Assembly (NCBI RefSeq): GCF_014203645.1
Contig: NZ_JACHJL010000002.1
Span: 372,001 to 436,000 of the forward strand
DNA length: 64,000 nucleotides
Source: Streptomyces zagrosensis
GTDB lineage: Bacteria > Actinomycetota > Actinomycetes > Streptomycetales > Streptomycetaceae
Reading direction: 5' to 3'
The first letter of the stretch is position 1, and the number at the start of each line of letters is the position of its first letter. Under the pieces are notes generated by a model, which was not told the DNA's origin, ran no database searches, and saw only the letters and a program-made list of their open reading frames with translations. A program made the translations under genes and the position numbers. This document shows positions 37,628 through 46,950 of this stretch, one piece after another.

Positions 37628-38527
37628 CTAAATCGGCAGCACGAACAGGCTGAGCGGCGTCGCCAGCAGGGTGGCGGCGACAGCGATCACGGTGATGCTC
37701 CTGGCTGCCGAGTGCGCTGGTTCGGGGGCCAGAAGTCGTGCGGTGCGGGCGGCGAGGCCGGTGTCGGCGGCGGCGAACCCGCCGGCGGGGGTGGCGAGTT
37801 TGCTGGGGTCATGGGAGAAGCGGGTCAGGGCGTCGGCGAGGTCGTGGCGCGAGCGGGTGCGACAGCAGGTGTCGTCGGCCAGCATCTCCAGCAGGAGGCG
37901 CACGGCGGTGATCACCTCGCTCAGCGCTGTGCTACGCGGTGCCAGTCGCCGCCCCGCTAGCAGCGGCAGCAAGAACAGGTCGTGCCGCTGGCGCAGGTGG
38001 GCCCGCTCGTGCGCGATGACGGCCCGGATGTGTGCGGAATCCAGCATGCCAAGGGCGCCCGTGCTGATCACGATGGAGCTGTCCCGGCCGGGCAGGCAGT
38101 AGGCCGCGGCGGCGGGGTGGTCAAGGATCTCGACGCCGGGCAGTGCGGGGTCGGCGCGGGCGACCAGCCGCAGCAGGTCCCGGTGCTTGCGGCGTTCGCG
38201 GGCCGTGGTCACGCACGTCATGGCCAAGGTGATGAGGCGGGCCGCGATGAGGAGCCCGCCAAGGGTGGCGGCGAGCAGCCCCACGGGATCGGTTGCGACC
38301 GAACCGGTGGCGATGCGCGCGAGCCCGGGCAACAGGCCCTGGTTGGCCGGTGCGAAGAGGGCGGAGAACAACAGCCCGATCAGGGAGAGTTCGAGGGTGA
38401 GGCCGATCGCCTGCCACAGGGCGAGGGCAGTGCGGGGCATGCGCTGCACCCAGCGGGCGCGAGCCAGCGGACGCACTGCCGTGATGCAGCAGACGATCAG
38501 GACGGCGAAGTGCAGCAGATGGCTCAT
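37628..38527 (-). CDS. M56 family membrane metallopeptidase
   Basis: 299 residues, several membrane spans (LLHFAVLIVCCITAV at the start, LALWQAIGLTLELSLIGLLF, and a C-terminal ITVIAVAATLLATPLSLFV). The zinc motif is H-E-x-x-H in AVIAHERAHLRQRHDLF near residue 165. M56 proteins (BlaR1/MecR1 relatives) paired with BlaI repressors sense wall stress or beta-lactams and trigger repressor cleavage, but this copy lacks an extracellular penicillin-binding sensor. Its ATG overlaps the BlaI stop (ATGA). Confidence 0.92.
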   Translation of the reverse strand: MSHLLHFAVLIVCCITAVRPLARARWVQRMPRTALALWQAIGLTLELSLIGLLFSALFAPANQGLLPGLARIATGSVATDPVGLLAATLGGLLIAARLITLAMTCVTTARERRKHRDLLRLVARADPALPGVEILDHPAAAAYCLPGRDSSIVISTGALGMLDSAHIRAVIAHERAHLRQRHDLFLLPLLAGRRLAPRSTALSEVITAVRLLLEMLADDTCCRTRSRHDLADALTRFSHDPSKLATPAGGFAAADTGLAARTARLLAPEPAHSAARSITVIAVAATLLATPLSLFVLPI

Positions 38528-39000
38528 GATGTGGGCCGGTCCTGACCGGTGTCTCCGCTCTGGCTGCCCTCGTCCGCGTCATCGGCACCGCCCGCGTTAT
38601 CGGCACCGCCCGCATCGACGGCACCGCTCGCATCGACGGCATCGCCCGCACCGTCCGCGGTGGCGAGTGCGGAGCGCAACGCGTCGGCCTCCGGCCCGGT
38701 CATCGCGTGGGCGAAGTGGACGAGGACGGCTTCTCGGTCGGGGGCCCGCCCCAGCGCGTCGATCATGAGGCTGCTGACGTAGGACTCGCGGCTGGCTGCT
38801 GGCGCGTAACGCCAAGAACGGCCCGCACGCTCGCGGCGGGCGAGTCCTTTGTGCGTGAGCCGGTCAAGGACGGTGATGACCGTCGTGTGCGCGAGCTTCT
38901 CCTCGGGCAAGGCGGCCAGGACTTCTTTGGCACTGCGGGGTTCTCGGGACTCCCACAGCACGTCCATGACGGCGCGTTCCAGTTCGCCTGAGCGGCGCAT
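38524..39000 (-). CDS. BlaI/MecI/CopY family transcriptional repressor
   Basis: 158 residues. The winged helix is at the N-terminus: RRSGELERAVMDVLWESREP, then VLAALPEEKLAHTTVITVLD (recognition helix) and KGLARRERAGRSWRYAPAAS. Dimerisation helices follow, then a low-complexity Asp/Ala/Gly tail (VDAGGADNAGGADDADEG) encoded by repeated DNA. It is the first gene of a coupled pair with the M56 protease and is divergent from an MMPL transporter, with two matching operators in between. Confidence 0.92.
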   Translation of the reverse strand: MRRSGELERAVMDVLWESREPRSAKEVLAALPEEKLAHTTVITVLDRLTHKGLARRERAGRSWRYAPAASRESYVSSLMIDALGRAPDREAVLVHFAHAMTGPEADALRSALATADGAGDAVDASGAVDAGGADNAGGADDADEGSQSGDTGQDRPTS

Positions 39001-39078
39001 GGGGGTCCTTTCCGACCTGCCGCGGCCCGACCGTGCCAGGTAGCGGGCGACGGGCCACGGGTGGCGTGTGCGGCCTCA

Positions 39079-39149
39079 TTCTACCTGACGTAGAACACTT
39101 CGCGCGGGGCCTGGTACGGTGCCCGTCACATTGCTCTACGCGACGTAGA
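39079..39149. promoter_or_regulatory. Two BlaI-type operators between blaI-like and MMPL genes
   Basis: TTCTAC-CTGAC-GTAGAA at 39079-39095 and TCTAC-GCGAC-GTAGA at 39135-39149 are inverted repeats of the same TCTAC/GTAGA half-sites with 5-bp spacers, 56 bp apart. One faces each of the divergent genes, pointing to joint control by the adjacent repressor. Confidence 0.8.
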
Positions 39150-39167
39150 ACAACCAAGGGATGGGTC

Positions 39168-41300
39168 GTGACTGACATGCTGAGCCGCCTTGCCCGCGCC
39201 TGCCACCGGCGCCGATGGGCCACCCTCATCACCTGGGTACTGGCCTCCCTGATCCTGGTCAGTGCCGGCGGCATGGCCAAGCCCGAGTTCGACGCGGAGT
39301 ACGCCCTGCCGGACACCGACTCCCAGAGCGCGTACTCCCTTCTGGAGAAGCACTTTCCCGAACAGGCCACGGGCCGCGGCGAGATAGTGCTGCACGCCCC
39401 GAAGGGCCTGGCCGACCCCCAGGTGCGGGCGGATGCTGACAAGGTGCTTGCGGCTGCCCGGCAGGCGGGTCCCGCCGTGCAGAACGTCATCCCTTACGAC
39501 GACACCCGCCGGGGCGGACGCGTCAACGCCGATGCCACCACCGGTGTCGCGACCCTGGTCTTCGCCGCACCACGCACCGAGGTGCCGAAGGACGACGCCA
39601 AGGACATTGCGCAGCGCTTGACGGCGCTGAGCACCAGCAGGCTCCAAGTAGAGCTGTCCGGCTCGATGTTCGCCCCGGTGCCGAGCACCGGCCTGAGCGA
39701 GACCGTCGGCCTGGCCGCCGCCGTCGTGCTCCTCCTGCTGCTTTTCGGCTCACTTGCCCTGGCCGGGCTGCCGATCGTGGTCGCGCTGGTCGGACTCTTC
39801 ACCAGCATGGGTCTTGTCATGCTCCTCTCGAAGATCATGACTGTGCCCAGCTTCAGCATGTCCGTGGCCATCATGATCGTCCTGGGGGTGGGAGTGGACT
39901 ACGCCCTCTTCATCGCCACCCGCTACCGCTCCGCACGCCAGGACGGGCAGCCGCCCGCCGAGGCCGTCTCCACGGCAGCGACCACCTCTGGGCGAGCCGT
40001 GCTGTTCGCCGGCACCACAGTGATCGTGTCGCTGGGCGGCATGCTGTTCATGGGCATCCCCTTCATCTACGGCCTCGCCGCCAGCTGCGCGCTCGGCGTA
40101 CTGGCCACCCTCGCCCTCGCCCTGACCCTCGTACCGGCGCTACTCGGTCTATGCGACCGGTGGCTCACACGGCCCGGCCGCCTGGAGCGGCGCACACCGC
40201 GTACGACCCTGTCGCCCTCCGGCGTGCTCACCCGGCACGCCGGCAAGATCGCCTGCGCCGGAGTCGCCGTCCTGCTCGTGCTGTGTGCCCCCGCCCTGTC
40301 GATGCGCCTGGGCGCGGCAGACGCCAAGAACGCCGCCACATCGGAGACCACGCGCCGCGCCCACGACCTCAAGCAGCAGGCGTTCGGCACCGGTTCGACC
40401 GCCCCGCTGTCCGTCGTCGCCGACCTGCGCGGTACCGACCCCGATGAACTGGACAGCCTGACGGACCGGCTACGCCGGACTTCCGGAATACACCAGGTCA
40501 CCCCGCCCGCCGTAAGCCGTGACGGCAAGGCCGCACTGGTCACCGTCATCCCCACGACTGCGGCTCAGGACGCGGCGACGCCACGACTCGTCAGCACCCT
40601 GCGCGCGCAGGTGCTCCCGCGAGCCACCGCCGGCACACCACTGCGCCTGCACGTCGGCGGACTGACCGCCACGTCCGTCGATCTCACCGAGCGCATGGCC
40701 GACAAGCTCCTCGTCTTCGTCCTGGCCGTCGTCGTCATTTCGCTGATCCTGCTCACGGCGATGTTCCGTTCCCTGCTCGTCCCCCTTCAGGCCGTCGCGC
40801 TGACACTGCTCGCGCTCGGCGCGTCGTACGGACTGCTCACGGCCGTCTTCCAGTGGGGCTGGGGCGCTGGCCTCATCGGGGTGGGGAGCACCGGCCCGCT
40901 GGAGAGTTATATGCCGATGACCCTGATGGCGCTGCTGTTCGGCCTGAGCATGGACTACCAGGTATTCGTCCTCTCCCGCGTCCGAGAGGCGTACGACCAC
41001 GGACACGACGCTCGCGAGGCCGTCGCCAAGGGCGTGCGCTCCTCCGGGCGGGTCGTCCTCGCCGCAGCCCTCATCATGGCGGCGGTCTTCGCGGCCTTCG
41101 TCCTGTCGCCCGACCGCATCATGAAGCAGTTCGGCCTGGGCCTGGCCGCCGCTGTCATGGTCGAGGCGTTCTTGGTCCTTGTGGTCACCCCGGTGCTCCT
41201 GACCAAGCTCGGCGCCCGCGCCTGGTCCCCCCTCGGCCGGCACGTACATCGCACGCTTGCCACCGCGGCTGCCAGTGCGGATGCGACCAGCACGCCATAG
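39168..41300 (+). CDS. MMPL family (RND-type) transporter
   Basis: 710 residues with two repeats of one span, an outer loop, and five spans each. Signature stretches are MIVLGVGVDYALFIATRYRS (residues ~235-255) and LFGLSMDYQVFVLSRVREAY (~593-612), the paired Asp-Tyr motifs of proton-driven MMPL pumps. The GTG at 39168 follows AAGGG; an ATG three codons on is an alternative. Related proteins export lipids, siderophores or drugs. Control by the divergent BlaI protein is predicted from two operators. Confidence 0.92.
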   Translation: MTDMLSRLARACHRRRWATLITWVLASLILVSAGGMAKPEFDAEYALPDTDSQSAYSLLEKHFPEQATGRGEIVLHAPKGLADPQVRADADKVLAAARQAGPAVQNVIPYDDTRRGGRVNADATTGVATLVFAAPRTEVPKDDAKDIAQRLTALSTSRLQVELSGSMFAPVPSTGLSETVGLAAAVVLLLLLFGSLALAGLPIVVALVGLFTSMGLVMLLSKIMTVPSFSMSVAIMIVLGVGVDYALFIATRYRSARQDGQPPAEAVSTAATTSGRAVLFAGTTVIVSLGGMLFMGIPFIYGLAASCALGVLATLALALTLVPALLGLCDRWLTRPGRLERRTPRTTLSPSGVLTRHAGKIACAGVAVLLVLCAPALSMRLGAADAKNAATSETTRRAHDLKQQAFGTGSTAPLSVVADLRGTDPDELDSLTDRLRRTSGIHQVTPPAVSRDGKAALVTVIPTTAAQDAATPRLVSTLRAQVLPRATAGTPLRLHVGGLTATSVDLTERMADKLLVFVLAVVVISLILLTAMFRSLLVPLQAVALTLLALGASYGLLTAVFQWGWGAGLIGVGSTGPLESYMPMTLMALLFGLSMDYQVFVLSRVREAYDHGHDAREAVAKGVRSSGRVVLAAALIMAAVFAAFVLSPDRIMKQFGLGLAAAVMVEAFLVLVVTPVLLTKLGARAWSPLGRHVHRTLATAAASADATSTP

Positions 41301-41433
41301 TCGGCGCGCACCTCAGCGATATCGCACCCCGCGGCACACGGAACACGGCACACGCCTGCACGCTGAGGCCGCCGCTGCCGCACGGCCCGGACCGCCACTG
41401 CCGCACGGCCCGGGCCGATCCGGGCCATGGGCG

Positions 41434-44400
41434 CTAGCCGTCTGCGAGCACCTCGCTTCGGGAGGTGACGTTCAGTTTTTGCAGGACCTTCGCCACGTGC
41501 TGTTCCACCGTTCGCGGCGACAAGAACAACACATCCGCGATCTCCCGGTTCGTATGCCCGATGGCCACGAGACGGGCCACCTCCTTCTCGCGCGGCGAGA
41601 GTCGGTCGCCGTACCCACGCCGACCGCGTCGCGAAGGGATGATGACACCGTTATCACGTAGCACCCGACGACAACGGGCCGCATCCCGCGTCGCGCCCAG
41701 CGCGGCGAATCGCTCGGCGAGTTCGGTCAGCTCCGTCGCCAGCTGCGCCCCGGATTTTCCCACCGCGTAGCGGGCATCACCGAGGCCAGCCATACCGCCC
41801 AGGTCGGCGCTGCCGCCAACGGCGCCCGTAGCGAGACGGCAGCGCAGGGCCGCTTCGGCCGTACGAGCTGCCAAATACGGTGAGGGCAGAGCGGCGTACC
41901 GGGCACTCGCCGTCTCGAAAGCCGCGATGGCCGCAGCCCGACGGCCCTGTGCGTAGGCCACCGTCCCGCGGCAGGCGTCCAGCGCGGCGGCGGCCAGCGG
42001 CGCATCGCAGCAGGCGATCCCCGCGGCGTACTCCGCGACCAGGGCTTCCGCCTCCGCTACCCGTCCGCAGCGCACGAGCACGGCCACCGCCATCGGCATC
42101 AGCTCCGCGCCCCACACCCACATCCCCTTGCGCCGGACCCTGGCGATGGCCCGCTCCGCCTCCGCGCGGGCCGACTCCATCTCGCCGCGGGCCATCCGCA
42201 CCCGGATCACCGCCCCCGCGGCGGCAGGCAGGATGGAGGCCCGGGTGTTGGCCGGGTCACTGAGTGCGGCGGCTTCGAGTGCGTCGGTGGCCGCGTCCCA
42301 CTCACCGCGTGCGATGGCGAGCAACCCGAGGACCAGTTGCGCGTCGGCCGCGGTGCCGGAGATGCCCTGCACCATAGCGAGCACCTGGCGCGATCTCTCA
42401 GCCAAACCCCGCCAGTTACCGATACTCCACTCCAGCCGCAGCGAGGTGCCATCGATGACCCCCTGGAGGAACGGCGCCCTGCACTCGGCGGCATACCGCT
42501 GCCCTTCACGCCGGAACCGTTGCGCCGCCGCGTAGTGGCCGAGCCAGGTGGTGGCCTCGGCCAGATTGCCGTACAGCCGGGCGAGTTGCAGGCACTCACC
42601 GGGCGACTGCCCGGTGCTCGTCAGTTCCTGTGCCTCGGCCCAGGCCGTGGGGTTGCCCGCCATCATGCGCAAGACGACACGATTACCGCGTACAGCCAGC
42701 CGCAGGGCCGGGTCCGACTGGTCCGTGACAAGTTCCTCGGCGCGGTCGAGCCACTGCTGGTACACCCCGTACGGGTGCTCGCCGCAGCTCGCTATGCCCA
42801 GCGCGGCCATGGCCCGGGCGGCGAGCGCGGGGGAGTCGCGCAGTTCCTCGACCGCGATCTCGGTGTACAGCCGGCCCTGCTCGTACTGCCCGGCCTGGTT
42901 TCTGAGCAGCCTCCCGAGGTTGAGCCGGATCTCACCGCGTACGACATCGGGGAGATCACCGTCGCGCACGATGCCGTGTAGCAGCTCAGCGGCCCTGCGG
43001 TAGGAGTGGCCCAACACCGCGGTGTGGCTGAGCTGGACGGCGAATCTGGCCCGGTCGCCGGTACGTAGCCGTGGGTCGGACAGCAGGCCCTCCAGTATCT
43101 CCACGGCGACGGCGGTGTCGCCGAGCCTCCTGGCGGCGTCGATTGCCGCCTCGCTGTACCGCAGCCAGGCGTCGAGGCCGCCGACCTGCCGCGCGTGGTA
43201 GGCGAGTTGAACCAGCGGTGGCGGCTCGGCGTGGATGAGCGCGGCCAGCACTCGTCGGTGCAGTCGGCGTCGGTCCAGACTCGGCAACAAATCGTAGGCC
43301 GCCTGCTGGGCGAGGGAGTGCCGAAAGCCGTAGCGGTCACCACCGAAGTCGTAGAGCACGCCCGCAAGCAACGCTTCCCTGATGCCGCTGCCCGCATCGA
43401 CACCGATCGGGAGCCAGGACGCGCGGGCGTGCGCGCCGTCGCGCACCCCGTGCCCGGGCGGGGCGCCGGGTGCGTCCCGGCGCGCGCCCGCCGGGCGGGC
43501 GCCTGCGAAGGGCCGGGGCTCATCGGCTCCGGCGAACCCGGGTTCGTCGCTTGCCACGGTGGCGATCAGGTCCTCCGTAGCGGGGACGCGCAGCACGGCC
43601 GCCGCACGCACCACGGCCATGGCATCCGTAGAAAACGCCGCCATCTGGTCCGCCATCGCCTCGCGCAGCAGCCTGGGCACCTCCATCGCGTCAAGTGTCT
43701 CCCGCTCTGCGCCCCAGCCCACTGGCAGACCGCTGACGATGAGCGCGCGGACGACCTCTTCCAGGACGAACGGGATGCCTGCGGTGCGTTCGTGGAGCTC
43801 GGCGGCGAGATCGGCGGGTACGGCATCGGTCCCGGCGATGGCGGCGGTGAGGCAGCGTACGGCCGGCACGTCCAGGGGTTTGAGCGGTATCAGGGCGGAG
43901 GTGATGCCGGGCGGGTGCCGGTAGGCGCGGCCCAACTGTAGCCCGGCGCCCACAAGGTCCTCGCGGCGGTAACTGAGCACCGTGGACACCCCGGCGGGCG
44001 GATCGTCAACGAGGTAGCTGACCAGGTCGCGGGTGCCGTCGTCAGCCCAGTGCAGGTCCTCCACGACCACAACGACCTGGCCGAGTGATGCGAGCAGCGC
44101 GCGCACGGCGCGAAAGAGCCGGTGCCGGCGGGCCTGGTGGTCATGAAGCGTCTCCGGCGCGGGCGGCAACGCATCGGCCAGCTCCGGCAGATAGGGCCGC
44201 AGCGCCCCGCACACGGGGTTGAGCTTGTAGGGCAGCTGGCCTTCGAGTTGCCGCAGCAGATCGAAGAACGGGCCGTAAGGGAACGGTTCGCGCAGTGGTT
44301 GGCAGGTGCTGAGCACAACGCGGCGGCCCTGTACGGACGGGTGCTGCAACGCCTCCCGGATCAGCCGGGTCTTGCCGATCCCGGCCTCTCCTTCGACGAA

Positions 44401-44505
44401 GGCGACCGAGGGTGGATGGTTGATGGCGTCGAGCAGTGCATGCAGTTCGCCGGCGCGACCGACGAGGACCGGGGCCCCCGAACGGTGAAAAAGTGGACTG
44501 GTCAT
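41434..44505 (-). CDS. LAL-type AAA and LuxR-family transcriptional regulator
   Basis: 1023 residues, the length of large ATP-binding LuxR (LAL) regulators. The N-terminal ATPase has Walker A GEAGIGKTRLIREAL (~residue 40) and Walker B VVVVVEDLHWADDGTRDL (~145). The middle is helical, TPR-like. The C-terminal LuxR helix-turn-helix is LSPREKEVARLVAIGHTNRE, then SPRTVEQHVAKVLQKLNVTS. Such regulators control antibiotic clusters or sugar use; no cluster is adjacent here and the target is unknown. A Gly/Ala/Arg-rich stretch near residue 330 is unusual. Confidence 0.92.
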   Translation of the reverse strand: MTSPLFHRSGAPVLVGRAGELHALLDAINHPPSVAFVEGEAGIGKTRLIREALQHPSVQGRRVVLSTCQPLREPFPYGPFFDLLRQLEGQLPYKLNPVCGALRPYLPELADALPPAPETLHDHQARRHRLFRAVRALLASLGQVVVVVEDLHWADDGTRDLVSYLVDDPPAGVSTVLSYRREDLVGAGLQLGRAYRHPPGITSALIPLKPLDVPAVRCLTAAIAGTDAVPADLAAELHERTAGIPFVLEEVVRALIVSGLPVGWGAERETLDAMEVPRLLREAMADQMAAFSTDAMAVVRAAAVLRVPATEDLIATVASDEPGFAGADEPRPFAGARPAGARRDAPGAPPGHGVRDGAHARASWLPIGVDAGSGIREALLAGVLYDFGGDRYGFRHSLAQQAAYDLLPSLDRRRLHRRVLAALIHAEPPPLVQLAYHARQVGGLDAWLRYSEAAIDAARRLGDTAVAVEILEGLLSDPRLRTGDRARFAVQLSHTAVLGHSYRRAAELLHGIVRDGDLPDVVRGEIRLNLGRLLRNQAGQYEQGRLYTEIAVEELRDSPALAARAMAALGIASCGEHPYGVYQQWLDRAEELVTDQSDPALRLAVRGNRVVLRMMAGNPTAWAEAQELTSTGQSPGECLQLARLYGNLAEATTWLGHYAAAQRFRREGQRYAAECRAPFLQGVIDGTSLRLEWSIGNWRGLAERSRQVLAMVQGISGTAADAQLVLGLLAIARGEWDAATDALEAAALSDPANTRASILPAAAGAVIRVRMARGEMESARAEAERAIARVRRKGMWVWGAELMPMAVAVLVRCGRVAEAEALVAEYAAGIACCDAPLAAAALDACRGTVAYAQGRRAAAIAAFETASARYAALPSPYLAARTAEAALRCRLATGAVGGSADLGGMAGLGDARYAVGKSGAQLATELTELAERFAALGATRDAARCRRVLRDNGVIIPSRRGRRGYGDRLSPREKEVARLVAIGHTNREIADVLFLSPRTVEQHVAKVLQKLNVTSRSEVLADG

Positions 44506-45260
44506 GGGGGACTCCGTGCCCGAGGGAAGACCGAGGCCGTGGTCCGCGATGACAGGCGGGCACCGACGCGCCCGGCTTGGCCGTCTTGCTCCGGCCGGGC
44601 GTCTGTGGACACCGCACCGATATTCCGGTCATCACCGGTCTGCTGTCACTTCCGGCTCTCCCGTAACCAGTTGGCCACCGCGGTAACGCGAAGCTACTCA
44701 CCGCAGGCCGCCGGGGCAAGAGGGAGACACGCCACGACCAGCCGCCATCCGGTACGGCCGGACCTGGGGCCGTACCTGCGGCCGTACCTGGGGCCGTCCC
44801 TGCGGCCGGGGCATGGTCGGGCGCGGTTCGAGCGCGGCTGATTCGGCGTGACACGGTCCCGGTTCCGAATCGAACTCTCGGGCGTGACCGTGTCGCTGGT
44901 CCGGGGGGAGAGGTCAACGCCTCCTTCGGGCCGCGTACCTGACGCATACGGCTACGGATGAAAACACGGATTGCTGCCCTTTGAGTACGGCCTCTACGGT
45001 CCTCTCATCCCCCCAACACGACATGCACCCGACAAAAAGTACCTGGTGAAGGGGCGAGCCCGGGCGCCCCGGAACCGAAACCAGGCGCCCGAGCCCGCAC
45101 CGTACGGGAACTTCCCGGCACCGCCTCCAGCACGCAACAAGCGTCGCGACGGAACGACACACCGCCGCGGCGTGGCCACGGAGACGGGGCACAACGGGTG
45201 CTATCGGCCAGTTGGAGGGCGCCCGCCCCATGACGGGCTTCTCCTGAGAAAGGGAACAGC
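44506..45260. repeat. Intergenic region with a 12-bp tandem repeat
   Basis: About 750 bp between divergent LAL regulator and protease genes. Four to five copies of a 12-mer close to GGCCGTACCTGS lie at 44758-44812. A possible hairpin pairs ACACGGTC near 44851 with GACCGTGT near 44886. Open frames have no family-like sequence, so no gene is called. Confidence 0.45.
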
Positions 45261-46130
45261 ATGAGCGGAAACAACCGGCTAGCCAAAACGGCCAGCCTTG
45301 CAGTCGCGGCCCTCGCATTGGCGCCACTGTTCGCCGGAGGCGCTCAGGCGGCGGCCGGTGACACCGCCCCCCGCACACAGGCCGTCAACCCGACCAACAC
45401 GGCGCCCGCGCCCGATGGCACGCAGACCAGGATCATCGGCGGCCAGCCCACCACGGTTGCCGCGTATCCCTACATCATCGCCGCGCTGCGCGAGGGCGGG
45501 CCGCGCCCGCTAGGTCAGACGTGCACGGGATCGGTGATCGGCCCGAAGACGATCCTGATCGCCGCGCACTGCAAGAACGGCGAGGGCACCAAGTCCTTCT
45601 TCTACGGAGTCGACGACCTCACCAAGCCGGAAGGAGGCGTGAAGATCGACGTCGCGTCCTACACCCAGCACCCCAAGTACTCGTCACCGGACGGCCGACC
45701 GACCGGTTACGACGTGGCTGTCGTCAAGACCAAGCAGACGATTCCGGTCAAGGGAGGCCAGTACGCCAAGTTCGCCACGTCGGCCGACAGCGCCCTGTCC
45801 AAGCCGGGCAAGACCGGCACCGCGATCGGCTATGGCCGCGTACGCGTCAATGAGAACCAGTACGGGCATCTGAAGAAGGCCAGCCTGCCGATCGTGGACG
45901 GACGCAACACCTGCGGTCGCTTCGGCACCTTCCAAGACTCGGTCATGGTCTGCGCCGGGTACGCCGATGGCCACGACGGCATCTGCCAGGGCGACAGCGG
46001 CGGCCCGCTGGTCGTGGATGGCGTCGTGGTCGGTGTCGCCTCGTGGGTGAAGACCGGCTGCACGAGCTACGGCGCATGGGGACGGCTCACCAACGAGATG
46101 GGCGACTGGGTCAAGACCCAGGCGTCCTAG
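45261..46130 (+). CDS. Secreted trypsin-like serine protease (S1 family)
   Basis: 289 residues. A signal peptide (SLAVAALALAPLFAGGAQA, likely cut after AQA) and short pro-region precede the mature start RIIGGQPTTVAAYPYI. The triad is complete: His in LIAAHC, Asp in GYDVAVVKT, Ser in CQGDSGGPL. The base of the specificity pocket (GIC before QGDSGG) lacks the trypsin aspartate at the usual place, so strict Arg/Lys preference is uncertain. ATG at 45261 follows AGAAAGG. Exported and probably self-activating. Confidence 0.92.
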   Translation: MSGNNRLAKTASLAVAALALAPLFAGGAQAAAGDTAPRTQAVNPTNTAPAPDGTQTRIIGGQPTTVAAYPYIIAALREGGPRPLGQTCTGSVIGPKTILIAAHCKNGEGTKSFFYGVDDLTKPEGGVKIDVASYTQHPKYSSPDGRPTGYDVAVVKTKQTIPVKGGQYAKFATSADSALSKPGKTGTAIGYGRVRVNENQYGHLKKASLPIVDGRNTCGRFGTFQDSVMVCAGYADGHDGICQGDSGGPLVVDGVVVGVASWVKTGCTSYGAWGRLTNEMGDWVKTQAS

Positions 46131-46715
46131 GACAAGCCCAGCGCTCCCCGCAACCGCATTCGCCACCTCGTGCTCCCGACCACCGCCACCAAGACGGTGC
46201 TGGCGGGCAAGCCGGCCGGCTAGCCACCGGTGGCGAAGCTCCCGACCCGCTGGTACGACGCGGGCGGCTCCCACGCCTCAGCAGTCCACCGGCAAGGACC
46301 GGGGCACCGCCTCGCACGCCCAACAGCCCGGCGACGGCAGCACCGGCAACGGCGTGAGCACGAAGAACACCGGTCCGCCGGGCCAGAAGAAGTAACCGGC
46401 GAAGCCGACAGCCACCACACGAGAAGGGAACGCGGGCACCACCTCACGACAGATCCAGCGCCAGACCCCCCGGCAACCGCGCCTTGTGCGCCACCAGTTG
46501 ACCCCACAGTTACAGCGCACGGTGCGGGGCCCTCCCTAGGGGTCCCGCACACGCGCATGCCCGACACAGCAGCAGTCGGCGTTCCACGCTCCGGCCGCGC
46601 ATACCCGAAGCCTGACCGGTGAAGGCCACCCCGCAAACCCCGAAGCCCCCGCCCGAGAGAGCGCTCAATGCGTCACTGCCCGGCATCGCGGCCTCGGGTC
46701 TGCCCCTGGGACCGC
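46131..46715. other. Non-coding stretch downstream of the protease
   Basis: Several short open frames but none with recognisable content or good ribosome sites. Probably decayed DNA next to the Uma2 remnant. Confidence 0.4.
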
Positions 46716-46950
46716 TCAGATGCCGTAGCGCGGAAGAACACCGGTATCGATGGGAGACGGCAGCGGAGCGAACAGGTCGATCGTCTCCCCGTACACGCCA
46801 TCGACCCGACCGTGGTACTCGCCGTCCTTCGGCCGGGTGTGCAGGGCCCAACGGCCGGTGCGGGGATCGAGGATCAGCAGGGCAGCAACTCCGGCGCGGG
46901 CGTACCAGCCGTTCTTGTCCGTGACGTCCTTCGCCTTCTCCGATCTCGGT
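46716..46950 (-). pseudogene. Uma2-family endonuclease, C-terminal remnant
   Basis: The minus strand reads SEKAKDVTDKNGWYARAGVA, then LLILDPRTGRWALHTRPKDG and ends PLPSPIDTGVLPRYGI before TGA at 46716. This is the C-terminal third of a Uma2 (DUF820) PD-(D/E)xK protein, where GWYARAGV precedes the last core strands. The N-terminal part with the catalytic Asp is missing and similarity to IS630 transposase begins on the other strand at the break, so the insertion or a deletion beside it cut the gene. Confidence 0.72.

Noticed and set aside
39033..39167. Upstream extension of the MMPL gene to 39033
   Set aside because: It would run through both BlaI-type operators, and its sequence is not hydrophobic or family-like; the GTG at 39168 has a ribosome site.
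44914..45378. Open frames between the LAL regulator and the protease as a small gene
   Set aside because: Cys/Arg-rich translations overlap the start of the protease gene and lack a ribosome site and any family match.
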